Source: DASSQJ01 sp963772645 (GTDB lineage Bacteria > Actinomycetota > Actinomycetes > Actinomycetales > Dermatophilaceae). Taken from it: 64,000 nt of DNA. The translations under genes were made by a program, and so were the position numbers. The notes below the pieces were generated by a model that ran no database searches, was not told the origin of the DNA, and saw only the letters and a program-made list of their open reading frames with translations. Positions 41,894-50,233 of this stretch are shown here, piece after piece. Positions within the stretch are counted from its first letter, which is position 1. Every line of letters begins with the position of its first letter. The stretch lies in assembly GCA_963772645.1 (NCBI GenBank), contig CAVYYD010000015.1, forward strand, positions 439,776-503,775. Direction: 5' to 3'.

Positions 41894-42850
41894 TCAGCCC
41901 TTGCGCTTCTTCACCTCGTCGGTGGCCTGCGGGAGCACGGTGAACAGGTCGCCGACGACCCCGAAGTCGACGAGCTCGAAGATCGGTGCCTCCTCGTCCT
42001 TGTTGACCGCGACGATCGTCTTCGACGTCTGCATCCCGGCCCGGTGCTGGATCGCGCCCGAGATGCCGGCCGCGACGTAGAGCTGCGGCGAGACCTGCTT
42101 GCCGGTCTGGCCGACCTGGTTGCCGTGCGGGTACCAGCCGGCGTCGACGGCCGCGCGGCTGGCACCGACCGCGGCACCCAGGGCGTCGGCGAAGGCCTCG
42201 ACCGGGCCGAAGTCGCCGCCGGTGCCGCGGCCGCCGGAGACGACGATCGCGGCCTCGGTCAGCTCGGGGCGGCCGGTCGCCTTCTTCGGCTGGCTGTCGG
42301 TGATGCGGGCGGCCTTGGCGGCGTCGCTGATCGGGACCTCGACGGTCTCGATGCTCCCGGCGTCCGGGGCGGCCTCGATGGTCACCGAGTTGGGCTTGAG
42401 GCAGATGATCGGCGTGCCATGGGTGACCTTCGCGGTGACCGTGTACGAGCCGGCGAAGACCGACTGGGTGGTCTCGATGCCGTCCTCGCCCTGCTGGACG
42501 TCGACGGCGTCGGTGATCAGGCCGGACCCGGTCTTGACCGCGAGCCGCGCGGCGATCTCCTTGCCGGCGGCGTTGCTCGGGACGAGCACCGCGGCCGGGG
42601 AGGTCTTCTCGACGAGCGCCGCGAGCACCTCCGCCTGCGGCGCGACGAGGTAGGAGGCGGCGTCGGCGTCGTCGACGACGTAGACGGTGCGGGCGCCGTA
42701 CTTGGCCAGCGTCACCTGCGCCTTCTCCGCGCCGGGGCCGATGTGGACGGCGGACGGCTCGCCGAGGCGGCGGGCGGCGGTGAGCAGCTCGGCGGTGGCC
42801 TTGCGGAGGCGGCCGCCGGCGTGGTCGACGAGAACGAGAACTTCAGCCAT
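41894..42850 (-). CDS. etfA: Electron transfer flavoprotein subunit alpha
   Basis: A 318-residue subunit that passes electrons from acyl-CoA dehydrogenases to the quinone pool. N-terminal domain LVLVDHAGGRLRKATAELL; the FAD domain carries VVSGGRGTGGDFGPVEAF, ASRAAVDAGWYPHGNQVGQT and GISGAIQHRAGM. ATG 42850 has GAAGGAC upstream. It lies 32 nt after etfB on the same strand, an etfBA operon. Confidence 0.94.
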   Translation of the reverse strand: MAEVLVLVDHAGGRLRKATAELLTAARRLGEPSAVHIGPGAEKAQVTLAKYGARTVYVVDDADAASYLVAPQAEVLAALVEKTSPAAVLVPSNAAGKEIAARLAVKTGSGLITDAVDVQQGEDGIETTQSVFAGSYTVTAKVTHGTPIICLKPNSVTIEAAPDAGSIETVEVPISDAAKAARITDSQPKKATGRPELTEAAIVVSGGRGTGGDFGPVEAFADALGAAVGASRAAVDAGWYPHGNQVGQTGKQVSPQLYVAAGISGAIQHRAGMQTSKTIVAVNKDEEAPIFELVDFGVVGDLFTVLPQATDEVKKRKG

Positions 42851-42882
42851 GGTCGTGTCCTTCGGTGTCGGTCGGCGCGGGC

Positions 42883-43674
42883 TCAGAGGAACTTCTGCCC
42901 GGCGAGGAACTCGGCGAGCTTCGCGCCGCCGTCCCCCTCGTCGGCGACGATCTGGCCCTGGGCGCGGGGCGGCCGCTTGGTGACCGAGACGACCTCGGTC
43001 CACGCCGCGGCGAGCCCGACCCGGTCGGGGTCGACCCCGAGGTCGGCCAGGCTCCACGTCTCCACCGGCTTCTTCTTCGCCGCCATGATCCCCTTGAACG
43101 AGGGGTAGCGCGGCTCGTTGATCTGGTCGGTGACCGAGACCAGCGCCGGCAGCGGGGCCTCGACGGTCTCGGACGCGGTGTCGCCGTCGCGGCGGATCGA
43201 CACCGACCCGTCGCCGACGGTGAGCTCGGAGGCGTAGGTGACCTGTGGCAGGCCGAGCCGCTCGGCGAGCATCGCGGGGACGACGCCCATGACGCCGTCG
43301 GTCGAGGACATGCCGGTGAGGACCAGCTCGGGCGAGCCGTCGGTGGCCTTGCGCACGGCCTCGGCGAGGACGAGGGAGGTGGCGACGGCGTCGGAGCCGT
43401 GGATCGCGTCGTCCTGGACGTGCACGCCCTTGTCCGCGCCCATCTGGAGGGCCTTCTTGATCGCGTCGGCGGCGGCCGCGGGGCCGACCGTGACGATCGT
43501 GACCTCGCCCTCGCCACGGGCCTCGACGATCTTCAGGGCCTCCTCGACGGCGTACTCGTCGAGCTCGGAGAGCAACCCGTCGACCCCGTCACGGTCCACG
43601 GTGCTGTCGCTGTCCTGGAACGTCCGCTCGGACTGGGCGTCCGGGACGTACTTGACGCAGACGACGATGTTCAT
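42883..43674 (-). CDS. etfB: Electron transfer flavoprotein subunit beta
   Basis: A 263-residue ETF beta subunit. MNIVVCVKYVPDAQSERTF is the N-terminus, LLSELDEYAVEEALKI and VTVGPAAAADAIKKALQMGA follow, and the ETF beta signature region is INEPRYPSFKGIMAAKKKPV. ATG 43674 (GAGGACGAGGC upstream) is preferred over an upstream in-frame start that would add an unrelated 35-residue extension. First gene of the etfBA operon, divergent from the DUF2254 gene. Confidence 0.94.
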   Translation of the reverse strand: MNIVVCVKYVPDAQSERTFQDSDSTVDRDGVDGLLSELDEYAVEEALKIVEARGEGEVTIVTVGPAAAADAIKKALQMGADKGVHVQDDAIHGSDAVATSLVLAEAVRKATDGSPELVLTGMSSTDGVMGVVPAMLAERLGLPQVTYASELTVGDGSVSIRRDGDTASETVEAPLPALVSVTDQINEPRYPSFKGIMAAKKKPVETWSLADLGVDPDRVGLAAAWTEVVSVTKRPPRAQGQIVADEGDGGAKLAEFLAGQKFL

Positions 43675-43919
43675 GCGTGCCTCGTCCTCTTCCTCTGGCT
43701 GGGTGGGGCCGTGCGGGGTGGTGCACCGGCCCGGGGCGTGAACGCCCATCCTCTCAGCCGCCGAGCGTGCCCCCACCACCTGTCGAGCGTGACGGTCACC
43801 ACCCCGGGACGGGGAACAGGCGCTGCACCGGGGTGGCCGCGGCGCCCGGGCCCGGCGCCGGAGGACACGCCCGCAGCGGGCACCGGTCCCACGCCCGGCC
43901 GTCTGCGAGGATCGTCCGG

Positions 43920-45215
43920 GTGAGCAGCAAGGACGCGGTCGGGCCCGGCAGCGTGAGGCGCACCGTGGGGCCGGTCGGCGACCCCCGCACGGTCGGCTGG
44001 TGGGAGAAGCTGTGGCGGCCCTTCTGGTCGCTGCCCTCGGTGATCGCCGTGCTCAGCGTCGCCCTCGCCCTTCTCCTGCCGATCCTCGACGAGCACGTGG
44101 TCGGAGACGTCCCCTACCTGTTCGGGGGCAACGCCGACTCGGCCCGCAGCCTGCTCAGCACCATCGCCAGCGCGATGATCTCGCTCACCGGCCTCGTCTT
44201 CTCGATCACGATGGTGGTCATGCAGCTGGCGAGCAGCCAGTTCACCCCACGCCTGCTCGGCGGCTTCCTCGGCAGCCGCGTCACCCAGGTCACCCTCGGG
44301 GTCTTCACCTCCTCCTTCCTCTTCGCCTTCGTCCTCCTGCGCGACGTCCGGGGGGGCGAGAGCCCGTTCGTGCCGGAGCTGTCGGTGACGGTCGCGTTCG
44401 TCCTCGTCCTCGCGAGCGCGGCGATGTTCTTCGCCTTCATCCACCACATCACCGTGAGCATCCAGGTCAGCCAGGTCATCGACCGGGTCGCCCGGTCCAC
44501 GGTTGCCGCCCTCCAGGACGGCTCGGACGCCGAGTGGGACGACACCTCGGCCGTGCCACCGTCGTGGTCGCAGCAACCGGGTCCGTCGGTCGTCGTCACC
44601 ACCGGGAAGCGGCACGGGGTCGTCCAGCGGATCCACTACACCCACCTGGTGCAGCGGGCCCAGCGCGCGGGCGTCGTCGTCGAGCTGGTGGCCCGCGCGG
44701 GCCAGGTGCGGCACATGGGCCAGGAGCTCGCGGTCGTCCACGGCGCACGGGCCGGCGACGACATCCTCGACGAGGTCCGCTCCGCGTTCGGGCTGGACCG
44801 GGACCGGACCCTCCAGCAGGACGTGGAGTTCGGGGTGCGCCAGCTCGTCGACATCGCCGAGCGCGCCCTCTCCCCGGGCATCAACGACCCGACGACCGCC
44901 GTCCAGGTGCTCGACGAGCTGCACCGCATCCTGCGGGTGGCCGCGGGCCGACCGGACCCGTCGGCCCACCTCGTCGACGGCGCGGGCTCGGTGCGGGTCA
45001 TCGACCGGCCGACGACGTTCGCCCGGCTCCTCGACCTCGCCCTCGACGAGGTCGCCCACTACGGGGCCGACACCCTCCAGGTGCCGCCGCGGATCGCGGA
45101 CCTGCTCGACGACGTCGAGCAGATGGCCCGGCCCGAGCACGCCGCGGTCGTGACGGCCAAGCGGGCCGACCTCGCCGCGCGGCACGGCGGCCGGCACGCC
45201 GACACCTCCCCCTGA
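43920..45215 (+). CDS. DUF2254 family membrane protein
   Basis: A 431-residue protein of the DUF2254 family. Four N-terminal hydrophobic segments (SLPSVIAVLSVALALLLPIL, LLSTIASAMISLTGLVFSI, VTQVTLGVFTSSFLFAFVLL, VTVAFVLVLASAAMFFAFI) contain the family motif VVMQLASSQFTPRLL and FIHHITVSIQVSQVI, followed by a soluble C-terminal part with ALSPGINDPTTAVQVLDEL. GTG 43920 begins 7 nt after GAGGAT (43907-43912), so a leaderless transcript is likely. The family's function is unknown. Confidence 0.87.
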   Translation: MSSKDAVGPGSVRRTVGPVGDPRTVGWWEKLWRPFWSLPSVIAVLSVALALLLPILDEHVVGDVPYLFGGNADSARSLLSTIASAMISLTGLVFSITMVVMQLASSQFTPRLLGGFLGSRVTQVTLGVFTSSFLFAFVLLRDVRGGESPFVPELSVTVAFVLVLASAAMFFAFIHHITVSIQVSQVIDRVARSTVAALQDGSDAEWDDTSAVPPSWSQQPGPSVVVTTGKRHGVVQRIHYTHLVQRAQRAGVVVELVARAGQVRHMGQELAVVHGARAGDDILDEVRSAFGLDRDRTLQQDVEFGVRQLVDIAERALSPGINDPTTAVQVLDELHRILRVAAGRPDPSAHLVDGAGSVRVIDRPTTFARLLDLALDEVAHYGADTLQVPPRIADLLDDVEQMARPEHAAVVTAKRADLAARHGGRHADTSP

Positions 45216-45277
45216 CTCACCACTTCCCTCCTGATGCAGCAGCCTCCGGTTCTGCGGCCCCGGGTCCGGGCGCGGCC

Positions 45278-46057
45278 TCAGGCACCCTCGAACGTCGCCT
45301 TGCCGGGGCCGTCCTCGACGAAGCTGCGCATCCCGGTGGCCCGGTCCCGGGTCGCGAAGAGCCCGGCGAAGAGCGTCCGCTCGATCTCCAGCCCGGACTC
45401 GAGGTCGACCTCGACTCCCCGGTCGATGGCCTCCTTGGCCGCCCGCAGCGCGTAGGCCGGGCCGCCGACGTACCGGTCCACCATCGAGCGGGCGGTCCGG
45501 TACACCTCGGCCGCCGGCACGACCCGGTCGACGAGACCGATCGCCAGCGCCTCCTCGGCCCGCACGTGGCGCCCGGAGAACACGAGGTCCTTGGCCCGAG
45601 CCGGGCCGACCAGCCGGGCCAGCCGTTGGGTGCCGCCGGCGCCGGGGATGATGCCGAGCAGGATCTCGGGCTGCCCGAGCCGCGCGTCGTCGGCCACGAC
45701 CCGGAAGTCGCAGGCCAGCGCCACCTCGCAGCCGCCGCCGAGCGCGTAGCCGGTGACCGCGGCCACGGTCGGCTTCGGCAGCCGGGCCAGCGACCGGGTG
45801 AACTCCTGGAGCAGGGCGGAGTGGTCGACCATGTCGGTGTACGACATCGTCTGCATCTCCTTGATGTCGGCACCGGCGGCGAACACCTTCTCCCCGCCGT
45901 AGACGACCACCGCCGCGACGTCGGTCCGCTCGGCCGCCTGGCGGCACGCCGCGATCAGGCCGGCCTGCATCTCGGCGTTCAGCGCGTTCATCGGCGGCCG
46001 GTCCAGCCGGATGGTGCCGATGCCGCCCTCGACCTCGAGGCGCACGAGGTCGCTCAC
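45278..46057 (-). CDS. Enoyl-CoA hydratase/isomerase family protein
   Basis: A 259-residue crotonase-fold enzyme. IGTIRLDRPPMNALNAEM is the N-terminal block, the first oxyanion-hole region is VFAAGADIKEM, the second is GYALGGGCEVALACDFRVVA, and the catalytic Glu pair aligns with QPEILLGIIPGAGGTQRLA, as in true enoyl-CoA hydratases. GTG 46057 overlaps the upstream YbjN-like gene's stop (GTGA), so the two are cotranslated. Fits beta-oxidation with the etfBA and acyl-CoA ligase genes in the same neighbourhood. Confidence 0.9.
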   Translation of the reverse strand: MSDLVRLEVEGGIGTIRLDRPPMNALNAEMQAGLIAACRQAAERTDVAAVVVYGGEKVFAAGADIKEMQTMSYTDMVDHSALLQEFTRSLARLPKPTVAAVTGYALGGGCEVALACDFRVVADDARLGQPEILLGIIPGAGGTQRLARLVGPARAKDLVFSGRHVRAEEALAIGLVDRVVPAAEVYRTARSMVDRYVGGPAYALRAAKEAIDRGVEVDLESGLEIERTLFAGLFATRDRATGMRSFVEDGPGKATFEGA

Positions 46058-46524
46058 TGCCCCTCCCCCGCGCCGTCGGGTGCGTCCGGGTCGATCCCGA
46101 CGAGGCGCTGGTGCCAGATCTGGACCCCGGAGAGGACCACCTGGATGGAGACCTGGACGAGCACCGACAGGTCGGCACCGGCGGTGACGACGTGCTCGCC
46201 GGTGACGACGAGCGTGGACCCCGCGATGCCGGTCTTGACGTGGTTCATGTGGAGGTTGACCTCGTTGCACGTCTCGAACAGCTTGACCCGGTCGGCGAGG
46301 TGCTCGTCCTGGATCTGCCACTGGCCGAACAGGCGCATGATCTCCACGTCGCCCTCGGTGCAGCGGACGAAGAGGCTCTGGTCGTTGACGGTGAAGGCCA
46401 CGTCCCCGTCACCGTCGATGTTCGGGCCGAGCCCGAGGTCGACGAGGACGTCGAGGACCCGGCCGCGCAGGGGGTGCTCGTCCGGGGGCGGCGGGAAGTT
46501 GGGCAGCGACGTGGGATCGGTCAT
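46054..46524 (-). CDS. YbjN-domain / type III secretion chaperone-like protein
   Basis: A 156-residue protein with a YbjN-like fold: HPLRGRVLDVLVDLGLGPNI, DVAFTVNDQSLFVRCTEGDV, IMRLFGQWQI, KLFETCNEVNLHMNHVKTGI and VSIQVVLSGVQIWHQRL. Such proteins are common in actinobacteria and have no settled function. ATG 46524 is chosen over upstream in-frame starts because TACCGT (46531-46536) lies 6 nt before it. It overlaps the enoyl-CoA hydratase start by 4 bp. Confidence 0.75.
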   Translation of the reverse strand: MTDPTSLPNFPPPPDEHPLRGRVLDVLVDLGLGPNIDGDGDVAFTVNDQSLFVRCTEGDVEIMRLFGQWQIQDEHLADRVKLFETCNEVNLHMNHVKTGIAGSTLVVTGEHVVTAGADLSVLVQVSIQVVLSGVQIWHQRLVGIDPDAPDGAGEGQ

Positions 46525-46558
46525 GAGCCCACGGTAACGACTCACTAGGCTCCCCTCC
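46525..46558. promoter_or_regulatory. 34-bp bidirectional promoter between the YbjN-like gene and glgX
   Basis: Minus strand: TACCGT (46531-46536) with the ATG 6 nt on. Plus strand: TAGGCT (46546-46551) with the glgX ATG 7 nt on. Both transcripts would be leaderless, and each -35 region would lie inside the other gene's start. Polymerase cannot bind both at once, so the two promoters should interfere. Confidence 0.5.
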
Positions 46559-48748
46559 ATGTCCCCCCGGCCCGCACCGACCACGGCCGGCCGGCTCGGA
46601 CGCGACCTGCCGCCACCGCCCGGCGTGACCATCGTCGAGGGCGGCGCCGAGGTGGCGGTGTACGCCGGCCACGCCGACGGCGTCGAGGTCTGCCTCTTCG
46701 AGCCGGGCGACACGGCCGGGGTGAGCGAGCGGCCGGTCGAGCTCGGCGAGCGGGTCCACGGCTGGTGGTTCGGCTTCGTCCCGGGGATGGTCGAGGGCCA
46801 GCGCTACGGGCTGCGGGTGCACGGCCCGTGGGACCCCGACCGCGGCCTGCACCACAACCCCGCCAAGCTGCTCCTGGACCCCTACGCGTCGGCGGTCGAG
46901 GGCGGGGTCGCCTGGGGTCCGGAGGTCTACGGCCACCGTGTCGACGCCTCCTGGCACGGGGACCTCGAGGTCCGCTCCGGGCTGGACAGCCGCGGCCACG
47001 TCCCCCGCGGGGTCGTGGTCCGCCACGAGTTCGACTGGGAGGGGGACGTCCGCCCCGGGCGCTCACGCAGCGAGGCCCTGATCTACGAGGCGCACGTGCG
47101 GAACCAGACGATGCTGCACCCGCAGGTCCCCGAGGAGCTGCGCGGGACCTACGCGGGGCTGGCCCACCCGGCGTCGGTCGAGCACCTCACCGCGCTCGGC
47201 GTCACCGCCGTCGAGCTGCTGCCGGTCCATGCCTTCACCCACGAGCCGCACCTGGTCCGCCGGGGGCTGGTCAACCACTGGGGCTACAACACGATCGGGT
47301 TCAACGCCCCGCACGCCGCCTTCGCCGCCGCGCGCGACCCCCAGGGGGTCGTCGACGAGGTGAAGGGCATGGTCAAGCTGCTCCACCGGGCCGGCATCGA
47401 GGTCGTCCTCGACGTGGTCTACAACCACACCGCCGAGCAGGGGCGCGAGGGCCCGACGCTCTCCTGGCGCGGCCTGGACCAGCGCGCCTACTACCGCCTC
47501 GACGAGCGCGGCCGCGACATCGACGTCACCGGCTGCGGCAACACCCTCGACCTGCGCCACCCGGTGGTCTGCCGGATGGTGCTCGACTCCCTGCGGCACT
47601 GGGTGCAGGAGTACCACGTCGACGGCTTCCGCTTCGACCTCGCCGTCGCGCTCGGCCGCGGCCGCGGCGACGACTTCGACCCCGACCACCCCTTCCTCGT
47701 GGCCCTGCGCACCGACCCCGTCCTGTCCCGGGTCACCCTCATCGCCGAGCCCTGGGACCTCGGCTTGCACGGATGGCGCACCGGGCAGTTCCCCCCGCCG
47801 TTCATGGAGTGGAACGACCGCTTCCGTGACACGGTCCGACGGTTCTGGGTGCTCGACGGCCGGACCCAGGCGCACGGCCACCCCGGCCACGGCCCGCAGG
47901 ACCTCGCCACCCGCCTCGCCGGCTCCCGCGACCTCTTCGGCCACCGGGACCGCGGCCCGACGGCGTCGGTCAACTTCGTCACCGCGCACGACGGCTTCAC
48001 CCTGGCCGACCTCGTCGCGTACGACACCAAGCACAACGACGCCAACGGCGAGGGCAACCTCGACGGCAGCGACGGCAACGGCTCGTGGAACCACGGCGCC
48101 GAGGGGCCCACCGACGACGAGCAGGTCACCGCGGCCCGAGGCCGCACGGTGCGGGGCGTGCTCGGCACCCTGCTGCTCTCCTCCGGGGTCCCGATGCTCA
48201 CCGCCGGGGACGAGATGGGGCGCACCCAGGGCGGGAACAACAACCCGTACTGCCAGGACAACGCGACGACCTGGCTCGACTGGGACCTCGAGCCGTGGCA
48301 GGCCGACCTCCTGTCGACGACCCGGCGGCTGGTCGCGGCCCGGCGCGCGCTGCCGGTGCTGCGCCGCCGGACGTGGTCGGTCGGGCGCCCGGTCGACGAG
48401 CAGGGCACCCTCGACCTGCAGTGGTACGCCGACGACGGGCGGCCGATGGGCGACCGGTGGTCCGACCCGGGCCGGCGGGTCGTCCTCATGCGGTCCGCGA
48501 GCGAGGAGCCCGGGGTGCGTGGCGCGCTCGTCGTCGTCAACGGCGGCCTGGAGGAGGCCTGTGTCGAGCTGCCCGACGGCGCGGCCACCGGCGGCTACGA
48601 GCTGCTCTGGGACAGCGGCTGGGACCGGCCCCCGGCGCCGGAGGAGGAGCCGGTGACGGCGGCGCCCCACGACCGGGTCGAGGTGCCCGGCACGAGCATC
48701 CGGGTGTATGCCGTGACCGGGCCGGCCGGGGGGCCAGCCCTAGACTGA
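46559..48748 (+). CDS. glgX: Glycogen debranching enzyme GlgX (isoamylase type)
   Basis: A 729-residue GH13 enzyme that removes alpha-1,6 branches after phosphorylase trimming. N-terminal CBM48 (VYAGHADGVEVCLFEPGD, GQRYGLRVHGPWDPDRG), then the barrel: EAHVRNQTMLHP, DVVYNHTAEQG, nucleophile Asp in DGFRFDLAVALGR, acid Glu in LIAEPWDLG, and transition-state Asp in FVTAHDGFTLADL; GGNNNPYCQDNATTWLDW is typical of GlgX. A -10 TAGGCT 7 nt before the ATG suggests a leaderless mRNA. Works with glgP further downstream. Confidence 0.94.
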   Translation: MSPRPAPTTAGRLGRDLPPPPGVTIVEGGAEVAVYAGHADGVEVCLFEPGDTAGVSERPVELGERVHGWWFGFVPGMVEGQRYGLRVHGPWDPDRGLHHNPAKLLLDPYASAVEGGVAWGPEVYGHRVDASWHGDLEVRSGLDSRGHVPRGVVVRHEFDWEGDVRPGRSRSEALIYEAHVRNQTMLHPQVPEELRGTYAGLAHPASVEHLTALGVTAVELLPVHAFTHEPHLVRRGLVNHWGYNTIGFNAPHAAFAAARDPQGVVDEVKGMVKLLHRAGIEVVLDVVYNHTAEQGREGPTLSWRGLDQRAYYRLDERGRDIDVTGCGNTLDLRHPVVCRMVLDSLRHWVQEYHVDGFRFDLAVALGRGRGDDFDPDHPFLVALRTDPVLSRVTLIAEPWDLGLHGWRTGQFPPPFMEWNDRFRDTVRRFWVLDGRTQAHGHPGHGPQDLATRLAGSRDLFGHRDRGPTASVNFVTAHDGFTLADLVAYDTKHNDANGEGNLDGSDGNGSWNHGAEGPTDDEQVTAARGRTVRGVLGTLLLSSGVPMLTAGDEMGRTQGGNNNPYCQDNATTWLDWDLEPWQADLLSTTRRLVAARRALPVLRRRTWSVGRPVDEQGTLDLQWYADDGRPMGDRWSDPGRRVVLMRSASEEPGVRGALVVVNGGLEEACVELPDGAATGGYELLWDSGWDRPPAPEEEPVTAAPHDRVEVPGTSIRVYAVTGPAGGPALD

Positions 48749-48833
48749 CCGGGAGACCCGCGGCCCGCGAGGCGGCCCGCGAGCGGGACGGTGCCCCCGC
48801 ACCCGCCGGCACCAGTAGGGAGCCAGGAACCAC

Positions 48834-49724
48834 ATGACCGCGACCGCGTCCGCACCCACGGGCTTCGAGCCGCTCGACCCGGCGATCCGGGAGCAGTACG
48901 ACCGCGACGGCTTCGTCGTCATCGAGGGAGCGCTGCCGGAGGACGACCGCGCCTACTTCGAGGACGCGGTCGACCGGGTGTACGCCGAGGAGGAGGCCAT
49001 CGGGGAGCTGCGTCCGGACCGGTCGATCCACGTCATGGGCTGGATGAACCGCGACCCGCGCTTCGTCGAGCTCCTCACCTGGCCCACGACGTTCCCCTAC
49101 ATCTGGGGGAACATGGGCTGGAACATCTACACCCACCACAACCACATCGACGTCAACCCGCCGAAGGACGAGCCCCCGTTCTGGAACTGGCACCAGGACG
49201 GCTACCGGCAGAACTCCGACATCGACATGGACGTCCGCCCGATGTTCATGACGAAGATCTGCTACGCGCTCACCGACCTCTCGGAGCCGGGCTACGGCAA
49301 CACCAAGGTGATCCCGGGCAGCCACAAGAACAACACCCTCGCCGGGCGACCCGAGAAGCCGGGCGACCCGATCATCGAGCCGGAGGGCGCCGTCGAGGTC
49401 ACCCTCGCCCCGGGCGACGCGTTCATCTTCGACCGGCGGATCTGGCACAGCCGCTCGATGAACACCTCCGAGCGGGTCCGCAAGCTGATGTTCATCGGGT
49501 ACACCTACCGCTGGATCCGCCCGCTCGACGAGGCGGTCGCCGACCAGGACTCCGAGTGGTTCAAGGGGCTGGCCCCGCTGCAGCAGCAGCTCCTGGGCTA
49601 CGGCCCCGACCACGCCTCGTTCTGGGGCATCAAGCAGAGCGGCTGGATCGATGACGAGATCCCGCTGCGCGCCGAGCTCAAGGAGCGCGGCCTGCTCGAC
49701 CGCACCATCCCCTACCTGCGCTGA
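48834..49724 (+). CDS. Phytanoyl-CoA dioxygenase (PhyH) family protein
   Basis: A 296-residue Fe(II)/2-oxoglutarate oxygenase of the PhyH type. The proximal facial-triad residues are in WHQDGYRQN, the distal His in RRIWHSRSMNTS, and the co-substrate Arg probably in SERVRKLMF. N-terminal YDRDGFVVIEGALPEDD is a family hallmark. ATG 48834 has AGGGAGCCAGGA upstream; TAGACT (48741-48746), overlapping the glgX stop, is a possible -10. It stands alone on the strand and overlaps the convergent gene at 49712 by 13 bp. Substrate unknown. Confidence 0.85.
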   Translation: MTATASAPTGFEPLDPAIREQYDRDGFVVIEGALPEDDRAYFEDAVDRVYAEEEAIGELRPDRSIHVMGWMNRDPRFVELLTWPTTFPYIWGNMGWNIYTHHNHIDVNPPKDEPPFWNWHQDGYRQNSDIDMDVRPMFMTKICYALTDLSEPGYGNTKVIPGSHKNNTLAGRPEKPGDPIIEPEGAVEVTLAPGDAFIFDRRIWHSRSMNTSERVRKLMFIGYTYRWIRPLDEAVADQDSEWFKGLAPLQQQLLGYGPDHASFWGIKQSGWIDDEIPLRAELKERGLLDRTIPYLR

Positions 49725-50124
49725 CGTCGCACGGCCACGTCGACGCCCCCGACCACGACCGCCCCGGTGCGCAGCCGGGCCGCCCAGGTGCGGGTCTCGG
49801 CGTCCTGGGCCGGCGCCGATCGCAGCAGGTCCGTGCACGGCTGGTGCAGGACCAGGGCCGGGAGCAGGACCTCGGGCACCGCGGCGACCCAGGCGAGGAC
49901 CAGGCTCACACCGGCGAGAGGGGTGCCGGTGACGAGGGCGACCGGGATGCCGACCAGGGCCGCGGTGCGCGCCACCTGGAAGGCGCGGCCGGCGCCGGCC
50001 GCCCCGGTGGCCCCGCCGCGGGCCAGGCGTGGCCGACGGCGTCCGGGACGACGTCCCAGCGGGCGAGGTGGAGGTCGAGGACGACCACCAGCAGGCCCCA
50101 GGCGACCCAGGAGAAGCGCGGCAT
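49712..50124 (-). CDS. Hypothetical membrane protein (one frameshift)
   Basis: Read from ATG 50124: MPRFSWVAWGLLVVVLDLHL, ARWDVVPDAVGHA, and after a break near 50022 the adjacent frame continues ARGGATGAAGAGRAFQVART, AALVGIPVALVTGTPLAGVS, LVLAWVAAVPEVLLPALVL and ends VDVAVRRQRR. Adding back one missing base makes exactly 138 codons including the stop, so a one-base deletion is the simplest explanation. At least three hydrophobic helices. No recognised family; divergent from the FMN enzyme at 50234. Confidence 0.5.
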
Positions 50125-50233
50125 GGCCGACACCCCCGGGCCGGCCCGCGACCCGCAGGTCGGGCTTCCGCCGGGCGGCCGCTTCCGGTAGACAGGCAGG
50201 ACCGGCGGAGCAGGCCGCCGCGGAGGAGGTCCC

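Noticed and set aside
48749..48833. Direct repeat CGGCCCGCGAG x2 after glgX as a mobile-element footprint
   Set aside because: Only two 11-nt copies, no terminal inverted repeats or transposase; likely simple GC-rich slippage.
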